From assembly GCF_040869045.1 (NCBI RefSeq), contig NC_090324.1, positions 195,484,028 through 195,548,027 on the forward strand: a stretch of DNA of 64,000 bases, in the 5' to 3' direction. The stretch's first letter is position 1. The number at the start of each line of letters is the position of its first letter. The notes under the pieces are model-generated. The model saw only the letters and a list, made by a program, of their open reading frames with translations. It ran no database searches and was not told the DNA's origin. This document shows positions 38,101-49,520 of this stretch, one piece after another. This DNA comes from Eurosta solidaginis (lineage: Eukaryota; Arthropoda; Insecta; Diptera; Tephritidae). Both the position numbers and the translations under genes were made by a program.

Positions 38101-41100
38101 ACTTTAACTTTACTTTAACTTTAAATTTAACTTTAACTTTAACCTTAATTTTAACTTTAACTTTAACTTTAACTTTAACTTTAACTTTAACTTTAACTTT
38201 AACTTTAACTTTAACTTTAACTTTAACTTTAACTTTAACTTTAACTTTAACTTTAACTTTAACTTTAACTTTAACTTTAACTTTAACCTTAACTTTAACT
38301 TTAACTTTAACTTTAAATTTAACTTTAACTTTAAACTTAAATATAACTTTAACTTTAATTTTAACTTTAACTTTAATTTTAACTTTAACTTTAACCTTAA
38401 CTTTAAATTTTAACTTTAACTTTAACTTTAACTTTAACTTTAACTTTAACTTTAACTTTATCTTTAACTTTAACTTTAACTTTAACTTTAACTTTAACTT
38501 TAACTTTAACTTTAACTTTAACCTTAACTTTAACTTTAACTTTATCTTTAACTTTAGCTTTAACTTTAACTTTAACTTTAACTTTAAATTTAACTTTAAC
38601 TTTAAATTTAACTTTAACTCTACTTTAACTTTAACTTTAACTTTAAATTTAACTTTAACTTTAACTTTAACTTTAACTATAACTTTAACTTTTACTTTAA
38701 CTTTAACTTTAACTTTAAATTTATCTTTAACTTTAACTTTAACTTCAACTTCAACTTCAACTTCAACTTTAACTTTAACTTTAACTATAACTTTAACTTT
38801 AACTTTAACTTTAATTTTAACTTTAACTTTAACTTTAACTTTAACTTTAGCTTTAACTTTAACTTTAACTTTAACTTTAAAATTTAACTTTAACTTTAAA
38901 TTTAACTTCATCTTCAACTTTAACTTTAACTTTAAATTTAACTTTAACTTTAACTTTAACTTTAACTTTAAATTTAACTTTAACTTTAACTTTAACTTTA
39001 ACTTTAGCTTTAACTTTAACTTTAACTTTAAATTTAACTTTAAACTTTAAATTTAACTTTAACTTCTACTTTAACTTTAACTTTAGCTTTAACTTTAACT
39101 TTAACTTTAAATTTAACTTTAACTTTAAATTTAACTTTAACTTCTACTTTAACTTAACTTTAAATTTAAATTTAACTTTAACTTTAACTTTAACTATAAC
39201 TTTAACTTTAACTTTAAATTATCTTTAACTTTAACTTTAACTTCAACTTCAACTTCAACTTAAACTTTAACTTTAACTTTAACTTTAACTTTAACTTTAA
39301 CTTTAACTTTAACTTTAACTTTAACTATAACTATAACTATAACTTTAACTTAACTTTAATTTTAACTTTAACTTTAACTTTAACTTTAACTTTAACTTTA
39401 AATTTAACTTTAACTTTAAATTTAACTTTAACTCTACTTTAACTTTAACTTTAACTTTAAATTTAACTTTAACTTTAACTTTAACTTTAACTTTAACTTT
39501 AACTATAACTTTAACTTTTACTTTAACTTTAACTTTAACTTTAACTTTAAATTTATCTTTAACTTTAACTTTAACTTCAACTTCAACTTCAACTTCAACT
39601 TTAACTTTAACTTTAACTATAACTTTAACTTTAACTTTAATTTTAACTTTAACTTTAACTTTAACTTTAGCTTTAACTTTAACTTTAACTTTAACTTTAA
39701 CTTTAAATTTAACTTTAACTTTAAATTTAACTTCATCTTCAACTTTAACTTTAACTTTAAATTTAACTTTAACTTTAAATTTAACTTTAACTTTAACTTT
39801 AACTTAAACTTTAACTTTAACTTTAACTTTTACTTTAACTTTAGCTTTAACTTTAACTTTAACTTTAAATTTAACTTTAACTTTAAATTAACTTTAACTT
39901 CTACTTTAACTTTAACTTTAGCTTTAACTTTAACTTTAACTTTAAATTTAACTTTAACTTTAAATTTAACTTTAACTTCTACTTTAACTTTAACTTTAAA
40001 TTTAAATTTAACTTTAACTTTAACTTTAACTATAACTTTAACTTTAACTTTAACTTTAACTTTAAATTTATCTTTAACTTTAACTTTAACTTCAACTTCA
40101 ACTTTAACTTTAACTTTAACTTTAACTTTAACTTTAACTATAACTATAACTTTAACTTTAACTTTAACTTTAATTTTAACTTTAACTTTAACTTTAACTT
40201 TAACTTTAACTTTAACTTTAACTTTAACTTCAACTTCAACTTTAACTTTAAATTTATCTTTAACTTTAACTTTAACTTCAACTTCAACTTTAACTTTAAC
40301 TTTAACTTTAACTTTAACTATAACTTTAACTTTAACTTTAACTTTAACTTTAACTTTAACTTTAATTTTAACTTTAACTTTAACTTTAACTTTAATTTTA
40401 ACTTTAACTTTAACTTTAACTTTAACTTTAATTTTAACTTTAACTTTAACTTTAACTATAACTTTAACTTTAACTTTAACTTTAACTTTAACTTTAACTT
40501 TAATTTTAACTTTAACTTTAACTTTAACTTTAATTTTAACTTTAACTTTAACTTTAACTTTAATTTTAACTTTAACTTTAACTTTAACTTTAACTTTAAC
40601 TTTAACTTTAACTTTAACTTTAACTTTAACTTTAACTTTAACTTTAACTTTAACTTTAACTTTAACTTTAACTTTAACTTTAACTTTAACTTTAACTTTA
40701 ACTTTAACTTTAACTTTAACTTTAACTTTAACTTTAACTTTAACTTTAACTTTAACTTTAACTTTAACTTTAACTTCAACTTCAACTTTAACTTTAACTT
40801 TAAATTTATCTTTAACTTTAACTTTAACTTCAACTTCAACTTTAACTTTAACTTCAACTTCAACTTCAACTTTAACTTTAACTTTAACTTTAACTATAAC
40901 TTTAACTTTAACTTTAATTTTAACTTTAACTTTAACTTTAGCTTTAACTTCAACTTTAACTTTAACTTTAACTTTATCTTTAACTTTAACTTTAACTTCA
41001 ACTTCAACTTTAACTTTAACTTCAACTTCAACTTCAACTTTAACTTTAACTTTAACTATAACTTTAACTTTAACTTTAATTTTAACTTTAACTTTAACTT

Positions 41101-43814
41101 TAGCTTTAACTTCAACTTTAACTTTAACTTTAACTTTAACTTTAACTTTAACTATAACTTTAACTTTAACTTTAATTTTAACTTTAACTTTAACTTTAAC
41201 TTTCCCTTTAACTTTAACTTTATCTTTCCCTTTAACTTTACCTTTAACTTTAACTTTCCCTTTAACTTTAACTTTATCTTTCCCTTTAACTTTAACTTTA
41301 ACTTTAGCTTTAACTTTAACTTTAACTTTAAATTTAACATTAACTTTAACTTTAACTTTAAATTTATCTTTAACTTTAACTTTAACTTCAACTTTAACTT
41401 TAACTTTAACTATAACTTTAACTTTAACTTTAATTTTAACTTTAACTTTAATTTTAACTTTACCTTTACCTTTAACTTTAACTTTGACTTTAACTTTAAC
41501 TTTAACTTTAACTTTAACTTTAAATTTAACTTTAACTTTAACTTTAACCTTAATTTTAACTTTAACTTTAACTTTAACTTTAACTTTAACTTTAACTTTA
41601 ACTTTAACTTTAACTTTAACTTTAACTTTAACTTTAACTTTAACTTTAACTTTAACTTTAACTTTAACTTTAACTTTAACTTTAACTTTAACTTTAACTT
41701 TAACTTTAACTTTAACCTTAACTTTAACTTTAACTTTAACTTTAAATTTAACTTTAACTTTAAACTTAAATATAACTTTAACTTTAATTTTAACTTTAAC
41801 TTTAACTTTAACCTTAACTTTAAATTTTAACTTTAACTTTAACTTTAACTTTAACTTTAACTTTAACTTTAACTTTAACTTTAACTTTAACTTTAACTTT
41901 AACTTTAACTTTAACTTTAACTTTAACTTTAACTTTAACTTTAACTTTAACTTTAACTTTAACTTTAACTTTAACTTTAACTTTAACTTTAACTTTAACG
42001 TTAACTTTAACTTTAAATTTAACTTTAACTTTAACCTTAAATTTAACTTTAACCTTAACTTTAACTTTGACTTTAACTTTAACTTTCATTTTAACTTTAA
42101 CTTTATTTTTAATTTTGACTTTAACTTTAGCTTTAACTTTAACTTTAACTTTAATTTTCCCTTTAACTTTAACTTTACCTTTAACTTTAACTTTGACTTT
42201 AACTTTAACTTTAACTTTAACTTTAAATTTAACTTTAACTTTAACCTTAATTTTAACTTTAACTTTAACTTTAACTTTAACTTTAACTTTAACTTTAACT
42301 TTAACTTTAACTTTAACTTTAACTTTAACTTTAACTTTAACTTTAACTTTAACTTTAACTTTAACTTTAACCTTAACTTTAACTTTAACTTTAACTTTAA
42401 ATTTAACTTTAACTTTAAACTTAAATATAACTTTAACTTTAATTTTAACTTTAACTTTAATTTTAACTTTAACTTTAACCTTAACTTTAAATTTTAACTT
42501 TAACTTTAACTTTAACTTTAACTTTAACTTTAACTTTAACTTTATCTTTAACTTTAACTTTAACTTTAACTTTAACTTTAACTTTAACTTTAACTTTAAC
42601 TTTAACTTTAACTTTAACTTTAACTTTAACCTTAACTTTAACTTTAACTTTATCTTTAACTTTAGCTTTAACTTTAACTTTAACTTTAACTTTAAATTTA
42701 ACTTTAACTTTAAATTTAACTTTAACTCTACTTTAACTTTAACTTTAACTTTAAATTTAACTTTAACTTTAACTTTAACTTTAACTTTAACTTTAACTTT
42801 AACTTTAACTTTAACTTTAACTATAACTTTAACTTTTACTTTAACTTTAACTTTAACTTTAAATTTATCTTTAACTTTAACTTTAACTTCAACTTCAACT
42901 TCAACTTGAACTTGAACTTTAACTTTAACTATAACTTTAACTTTAACTTTAATTTTAACTTTAACTTTAACTTTAACTTTAGCTTTAACTTTAACTTTAA
43001 CTTTAAATTTAACTTTAAATTTAACTTTAACTTTAAATTTAACTTCATCTTCAACTTTAACTTTAACTTTAAATTTAACTTTAACTTTAACTTTAACTTT
43101 AAATTTAACTTTAACTTTAACTTTAACTTTAACTTTAACTTTAACTTTAGCTTTAACTTTAACTTTAACTTTAACTTTAACTTTAAATTTAACTTTAACT
43201 TTAAATTTAACTTTAACTTCTAATTTAACTTTAACTTTAGCTTTAACTTTAACTTTAAATTTAACTTTAACTTCTACTTTAACTTTAACTTTAACTTTAA
43301 ATTTAAATTTAACTTTAACTTTAACTATAACTTTAACTTTAACTTTAAATTTATCTTTAACTTTAACTTTAACTTCAACTTCAACTTCAACTTTAACTTT
43401 AACTTTAACTTTAACTTTAACTTTAACTTTAACTTTAACTTTAACTTTAACTTTAACTTTAACTATAACTATAAATATAACTTTAACTTTAACTTTAATT
43501 TTAACTTTAACTTTAACTTTAACTTTAACTTTAACTTTAACTTTAACTTTAACTTTAACTTCAACTTTAACTTTAAATTTATCTTTAACTTTAACTTTAA
43601 CTTCAACTTCAACTTTAACTTTAACTTTAACTTTAACTTTAACTTTAACTATAACTTTAACTTTAACTTTAACTTTAACTTTAACTTTAACTTTAATTTT
43701 AACTTTAACTTTAACTTTAACTTTAACTTTAATTTTAACTTTAACTTTAACTTTAACTTTAACTTTAACTTTAACTTTAATTTTAACTTTAACTTTAACC
43801 TTAACTTTAAATTT

Positions 43815-44258
43815 TAACTTTAACTTTAACTTTAACTTTAACTTTAACTTTAACTTTAACTTTAACTTTAACTTTAACTTTAACTTTAACTTTAACTTTA
43901 ACTTTAACTTTAACTTTAACTTTAACTTTAACTTTAACTTTAACTTTAACTTTAACTTTAACTTTAACTTTAACTTTAACTTTAACTTTAACTTTAACTT
44001 TAACTTTAACTTTAACTTTAACTTTAACTTTAACTTTAACTTTAACTTTAACTTTAACTTTAACTTTAACTTTAACTTTAACTTTAACTTTAACTTTAAC
44101 TTTAACTTTAACTTTAACTTTAACTTTAACTTTAACTTTAACTTTAACTTTAACTTTAACTTTAACTTTAACTTTAACTTTAACTTTAACTTTAACTTTA
44201 ACTTTAACTTTAACTTTAACTTTAACTTTAACTTTAACTTTAACTTTAACTTTAACTT
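43815..44258 (+). repeat. uninterrupted TTTAAC run
   Basis: About 440 bp of perfect TTTAAC units (roughly 74 copies) without a variant hexamer, the longest pure run I found in the window. It starts just after the register-shifting end of a partial marker block and ends at a TTTATC followed by TTTAAATTTAAC. It is either a recent local expansion or an assembly artefact. Confidence 0.85.
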
Positions 44259-46159
44259 TATCTTTAAATTTAACTTTAACTTTAACTTTAACTTTAACTT
44301 TAACTTTAACTTTAACTTTAACTTTAACTTTAACTTTAACTTTAACTTTAACTTTAACTTTAACCTTAACTTTAACTTTAACTTTATCTTTAACTTTAGC
44401 TTTAACTTTAACTTTAACTTTAACTTTAAATTTAACTTTAACTTTAAATTTAACTTTAACTCTACTTTAACTTTAACTTTAAATTTAACTTTAACTTTAA
44501 CTTTAACTTTAACTATAACTTTAACTTTAACTTTAACTTTAAATTTATCTTTAACTTTAACTTTAACTTCAACTTCAACTTCAACTTCAACTTTAACTTT
44601 AACTTTAACTATAACTTTAACTTTAATTTTAACTTTAATTTTAACTTTAACTTTAACTTTAACTTTAGCTTTAACTTTAACTTTAACTTTAACTTTAAAT
44701 TTAACTTTAACTTTAAATTTAACTTCATCTTCAACTTTAACTTTAACTTTAAATTTAACTTTAACTTTAACTTTAACTTTAACTTTAAATTTAACTTTAA
44801 CTTTAACTTTAACTTTAACTTTAACTTTAACTTTAGCTTTAACTTTAACTTTAACTTTAACTTTAACTTTAACTTTAACTTTAACTTTAACTTTAACTTT
44901 ATCTTTAACTTTAACTTTAACTTTAACTTTAACTTTAACTTTAACTTTAACTTTAACTTTAACCTTAACTTTAACTTTAACTTTAACTTTAACTATAACT
45001 TTAATTTTAACTTTAACTTTAACTTTAACTTTAGCTTTAACTTTAACTTTAACTTTAAATTTAACTTTAACTTTAAATTTAACTTCATCTTCAACTTTAA
45101 CTTTAACTTTAAATTTAACTTTAACTTTAACTTTAACTTTAAATTTAACTTTAACTTTAACTTTAACTTTAACTTTAGCTTTAACTTTAACTTTAACTTT
45201 AAATTTAACTTTAACTTTAAATTTAACTTTAACTTCTACTTTAACTTTAACTTTAGCTTTAACTTTAACTTTAACTTTAAATTTAACTTTAACTTTAAAT
45301 TTAACTTTAACTTCTACTTTAACTTTAACTTTAACTTTAAATTTAAATTTAACTTTAACTTTAACTTTAACTATAACTTTAACTTTAACTTTAACTTTAA
45401 ATTTATCTTTAACTTTAACTTTAACTTCAACTTCAACTTCAACTTTAACTTTAACTTTAACTTTAACTATAACTATAACTATAACTTTAACTTTAACTTT
45501 AACTTTAATTTTAACTTTAACTTTAACTTTAACTTTAACTTTAACTTTAACTTTAACTTTAACTTTAACTTTAACTTTAACTTTAACTTTAACTTTAACT
45601 TCAACTTCAACTTTAACTTTAAATTTATCTTTAACTTTAACTTTAACTTCAACTTCAACTTTAACTTTAACTTTAACTTTAACTATAAATTTAACTTTAA
45701 CTTTAACTTTAACTTTAACTTTAACTTTAATTTTAACTTTAACTTTAACTTTAACTTTAACTTTAATTTTAACTTTAACTTTAACTTTAACTTTAACTTT
45801 AACTTTAACTATAACTTTAACTTTAACTTTAACTTTAACTTTAACTTTAACTTTAACTTTAATTTTAACTTTAACTTTAACTTTAACTTTAATTTTAACT
45901 TCAACTTTAACTTTAACTTTAATTTTAACTTTAACTTTAACTTTAACTTTAACTTTAACTTTAACTTTAACTTTAACTTTAACTTTAACTTTAACTTTAA
46001 CTTTAACTTTAACTTTAACTTTAACTTTAACTTTAACTTTAACTTCAACTTCAACTTTAACTTTAAATTTATCTTTAACTTTAACTTTAATTTCAACTTC
46101 AACTTTAACTTTAACTTCAACTTCAACTTCAACTTTAACTTTAACTTTAACTTTAACTT

Positions 46160-46280
46160 TAACTATAACTTTAACTTTAACTTTAATTTTAACTTTAACT
46201 TTAACTTTAGCTTTAACTTCAACTTTAACTTTAACTTTAACTTTAACTTTAACTTTAACTTTAACTTTAACTTTAACTAT
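46160..46280 (+). repeat. intact paralogue of the full-length LINE's target site
   Basis: This satellite block reads TATAAC, two TTTAAC, TTTAAT, three TTTAAC, TTTAGC, TTTAAC, TTCAAC, then plain TTTAAC. The left flank of the full-length LINE (from about 47388) matches it up to TTTAGC TTTA. The right flank after the poly(A) tail resumes with the TTTAGC TTTAAC TTCAAC part. It therefore shows the uninterrupted target. Similar blocks lie near 41055-41150 and 53998-54090. Confidence 0.8.
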
Positions 46281-47426
46281 AACTTTAACTTTAACTTTAA
46301 TTTTAACTTTAACTTTAACTTTAACTTTAACTTTCCCTTTAACTTTAACTTTATCTTTCCCTTTAACTTTACCTTTAACTTTAACTTTCCCTTTAACTTT
46401 AACTTTATCTTTCCCTTTAACTTTAACTTTAACTTTAGCTTTAACTTTAACTTTAACTTTAACTTTAACTTTAAATTTAACTTTAACTTTAACTTTAACT
46501 TTAAATTTATCTTTAACTTTAACTTCAACTTTAACTTTAACTTTAACTTTAACTATAACTTTAACTTTAACTTTAATTTTAACTTTAACTTTAATTTTAA
46601 CTTTAACTTTAACTTTAACTTTAATTTTAACTTTAACTTTAACTTTAACTTTAACTTTAACTTTAACTTTAACTTTAACTTTAACTTTAACTTTAACTTT
46701 AACTTTAACTTTAACTTTAACTTTAACTTTAACTTTAACTTCAACTTCAACTTTAACTTTAAATTTATCTTTAACTTTAACTTTAACTTCAACTTCAACT
46801 TTAACTTTAACTTTAACTTTAACTTTAACTTTAACTTTAACTATAACTTTAACTTTAACTTTAACTTTAACTTTAACTTTAATTTTAGCTTTAACTTTAA
46901 CTTTAACTTTAATTTTAACTTTAACTTTAACTTTAACTTTAACTTTAACTTTAACTTTAACTTTAACTTTAACTATAACTTTAACTTTAACTTTAACTTT
47001 AACTTTAACTTTAACTTTAACTTTAATTTTAACTTTAACTTTAACTTTAACTTTAATTTTAACTTCAACTTTAACTTTAACTTTAATTTTAACTTTAACT
47101 TTAACTTTAACTTTAACTTTAACTTTAACTTTAACTTTAACTTTAACTTTAACTTTAACTTTAACTTTAACTTTAACTTTAACTTTAACTTTAACTTCAA
47201 CTTCAACTTTAACTTTAAATTTATCTTTAACTTTAACTTTAACTTTAACTTTAACTTTAACTTCAACTTCAACTTTAACTTTAACTTTAAATTTATCTTT
47301 AACTTTAACTTTAATTTCAACTTCAACTTTAACTTTAACTTCAACTTCAACTTGAACTTTAACTTTAACTTTAACTTTAACTTTAACTATAACTTTAACT
47401 TTAACTTTAATTTTAACTTTAACTTT

Positions 47427-47439
47427 AACTTTAGCTTTA
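47427..47439 (+). repeat. left target-site duplication of the full-length LINE
   Basis: AACTTTAGCTTTA lies immediately left of the first LINE base and is repeated at 52722-52734 after the poly(A) tail. It contains the less common TTTAGC hexamer, so the match is not just generic satellite. The first two A residues could also belong to the tail, giving 11-13 bp. Confidence 0.85.
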
Positions 47440-48062
47440 CCCGCGGGGGTATCGGTCCCCTACCGGGCGCCTCCTCAGGTGGTGGATAGAGGAACGCTTC
47501 CCACAAGACGGGAGGTACTGAGTGAATTAAGTACTCAGGGCGAACCAAAACGAGCAATCCAGTGGAAAAATGGGAATGTGTTGCTCTAAGAGCAACACAT
47601 CCCAAAGTTCCGGCGGAAGGGCGATAGGATGCCGCCCTAAAATACCCCATCAAGCATCCACAGGATCGAGACCAGTAAGATCCTGTTGACCAAAACTGGA
47701 AATATGATTATGAACTGATTGCTACGGGCTGGCGATGACGATAGGCTACTACCTTAATAAGCAAGGGTGACACCTTGCCGAAACGGCTGGTAGGTTAATA
47801 TCGGCATCGTCTCCGTCTCGTTAAAACCTTGGCAGGTCTTCAAGTACGTTCGAAGCACGTCGCCATTAAGTTGGTGGTGCAGGCTCAGTTGAGACGACTC
47901 CTGACTAACGCTGTATTCTGGCTCTGAACACAGACTCCCATAAGGACCTGTGTCAACCCACGCGTGGCCTCCCTGCTTCTGCAAAGATAACCACGGGAAT
48001 TGAAGGCGGCGACTGCACATCGTGCGGAGATAGCGGCTTGAAGCGGAGACCCAATAGAACAA
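47440..48062 (+). promoter_or_regulatory. LINE 5' UTR with several stem-loops
   Basis: A GC-rich leader that begins with the palindrome CCCGCGGG (47440-47447). Three clear inverted repeats follow: 47518-47538 (6-bp stem CTGAGT/ACTCAG), 47572-47603 (11-bp stem around a TAA loop, extended by GGG/CCC past a one-base bulge) and 47661-47685 (7-bp stem CAGGATC/GATCCTG). Several ATG triplets precede ORF1. In elements of this type the leader holds an internal promoter or a 5'-processing ribozyme; which applies here is not shown. I recognise no TATA box. The exact first base is uncertain by about one nucleotide, because the satellite TTTA could continue into the first C. Confidence 0.7.
47572..47603 (+). 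other. hairpin in LINE 5' UTR
   Basis: ATGTGTTGCTC and GAGCAACACAT form a perfect 11-bp stem closed by a TAA loop. GGG and CCC outside add three pairs after a single bulged A. It is the strongest simple stem-loop in the leader and could act in RNA packaging, translation initiation or processing; its function is not known. Confidence 0.75.
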
Positions 48063-49520
48063 ATGAGCAACAAAATAAAAACAACAAAGGAAGATAAAAG
48101 TAGAGAAAGCGAGAAAGAAAGGGGCGATGAAGCGGTGTTCAAGAAGAGCACTAAAGTGCTGAGATCGCCGGTTTTAACAACCCCCGCTAAAGCGACCTTG
48201 TCGGTAATGCCCACACAAGGCACCGAATCGGCGGAAAAGACAAAGGCAGCGAAAGCACAGCTGCGCAATAACCCCAGCCAGTCAACACCTGCTACTGCAA
48301 GGGAAAAAGCGTCGGTCAGCTCACCCAATGTCGTTGCACAGCGCGCTGTTGGGAAGGAGAAACGTGCGACTCCGCCAAGAGGCTCACTCTCATACACAAG
48401 CCTCGAAGGGAAGAGCCAAGACGAACTGCTGGAGTACGCGGTATCAGTGCTGCGCGAGATGCAGGAAACCGCTCTCAAGCAGAAGACCGTGTCCAAGGAC
48501 ATAAAAACCGGTATGGCTCTTCTCGAGGAAGCGTTAAGCTGCATGGGATCGTTAAGGGCCCAAAAGGTAGATGAGAGCAGAGAATCGGGCCGAAAAAGCA
48601 AGAGGGCACGAACGAGCTCAGATTCCCAATCGGAGGACTTGGAAGCCAAAAAGGAACGAGATGAAAGAACAAATACGCTTTCACAAGGTGAGTCTTGGTC
48701 CAATGTAGCGCGCCGGAGGCTGAAACAGCGGGCCCAGCCAGCCAAGCAGGCAACCCCCGTCCAAGCTCCTAAAGCTCAAAAACGGGCGAGAAAGAGGAGA
48801 CAAGCAGCAACTTTTGTGGTAAAACCTGTGGAAGGCAAAAGCTATGCCCAGGTACTAGGGGCCATACGCGGCCAGCTCCGCCCTAATGACACAGGTACGG
48901 TGGTACGGTCAGTACGAAAAACCAAATCTGGTAACGTACTGATTGAAACGGCGCGCTGCAGTGACCGGACGGCCTTCAGAGCAGCTATAGGTAGTGCAGT
49001 AGGAGAGGTCGGTGAAGCACAACAGCTCTCCAAGCGGATGAAGTTGGAAGTACTTGGCATGGACTGTCTCACAACTGAAACAGAAATCCAAGACGCAATA
49101 AGGAGGGAGGTCGGAAAAGAAGAAATCACTAGACCTCTCCGTGTCTCTGTGTTCGCAGCAAACCAAAGAGAACAGAAAATGGCGGTCGTCGAAGTGGACG
49201 AGAATATTGGCAACGCCCTACTCAAGAAAGGTAAAATTCCTATCGGATGGATACAGTGCCGAATCAGACAGCGAGCAGAAGTACAACGCTGCTTTAGGTG
49301 TCTCGGCTACGGACACCGGAAGGCAGAATGCAAGGGTCCAGACAGGAGTAACGCCTGCTGGAAGTGTGGGCAAAGCGGCCACAAAGCTTCGGCCTGTACC
49401 GCAGCTCCAAAATGTTACCTGTGTAATACACAGAAGCTCGATCATGTCCCTGGATCTGGAGCATGCAGCATTTTCAGAGCGGCACTCGCTGTTGCAAAGG
49501 CCAAAGTCTCAATTCAATAG
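48063..49520 (+). CDS. LINE ORF1 protein (gag-like, three CCHC zinc knuckles)
   Basis: The 485-residue protein is the RNA-binding, nucleocapsid-like partner that forms the ribonucleoprotein with the element RNA. Residues 1-110 are Lys/Ser/Thr-rich and look disordered. About 115-165 is probably helical (Leu-rich, LLEYAVSVLREMQE). Residues 170-245 are strongly basic with likely nuclear-localisation runs (RKSKRAR near 177, QKRARKRR near 239). About 250-400 resembles the conserved central domain of R1/jockey-type ORF1 proteins. Three zinc knuckles follow: C410-C413-H418-C423 and C432-C435-H440-C445 (CX2CX4HX4C), then C451-C454-H461-C468 (CX2CX6HX6C). An in-frame TGA at 48039-48041 precedes the start, making 48063 the first Met. 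It overlaps ORF2 by 58 nt. The frame is intact with no sign of decay. Confidence 0.92.
   Translation: MSNKIKTTKEDKSRESEKERGDEAVFKKSTKVLRSPVLTTPAKATLSVMPTQGTESAEKTKAAKAQLRNNPSQSTPATAREKASVSSPNVVAQRAVGKEKRATPPRGSLSYTSLEGKSQDELLEYAVSVLREMQETALKQKTVSKDIKTGMALLEEALSCMGSLRAQKVDESRESGRKSKRARTSSDSQSEDLEAKKERDERTNTLSQGESWSNVARRRLKQRAQPAKQATPVQAPKAQKRARKRRQAATFVVKPVEGKSYAQVLGAIRGQLRPNDTGTVVRSVRKTKSGNVLIETARCSDRTAFRAAIGSAVGEVGEAQQLSKRMKLEVLGMDCLTTETEIQDAIRREVGKEEITRPLRVSVFAANQREQKMAVVEVDENIGNALLKKGKIPIGWIQCRIRQRAEVQRCFRCLGYGHRKAECKGPDRSNACWKCGQSGHKASACTAAPKCYLCNTQKLDHVPGSGACSIFRAALAVAKAKVSIQ

Larger units (their letters stand above)
35125..47439 (+). repeat. (TTTAAC)n satellite, array segment 3
   Basis: Satellite from truncated copy 2 to the full-length LINE. 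A block with TTTCAT, TTTATT, TTTGAC, TTTAGC, TTTCCC and TTTACC variants starts near 35550, 37974 and 42088 and also occurs near 26030 and 31280 in segment 2. Complex blocks with TCTAC and TTCATC follow each. From about 38.1 to 39.9 kb many one-base register breaks appear (for example near 38109, 38880, 39044, 39152, 39218, 39258, 39350 and 39887) that are absent from paralogous blocks. From 40.9 kb to the LINE, blocks alternate TTTAGC-TTTAAC-TTCAAC with TTTCCC groups. No gene is seen. Confidence 0.95.

Noticed and set aside
47440..48062. A tRNA or rRNA fragment in the LINE leader
   Set aside because: The hairpins do not form a cloverleaf, and I recognise no A or B box or rRNA segment.
47885..48745. 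Antisense frame of 286 codons opposite LINE ORF1, and others opposite ORF2 (for example 50137-50931)
   Set aside because: They lie on the opposite strand of clear coding regions, have no recognisable domain, and are typical shadows of GC-balanced coding sequence.
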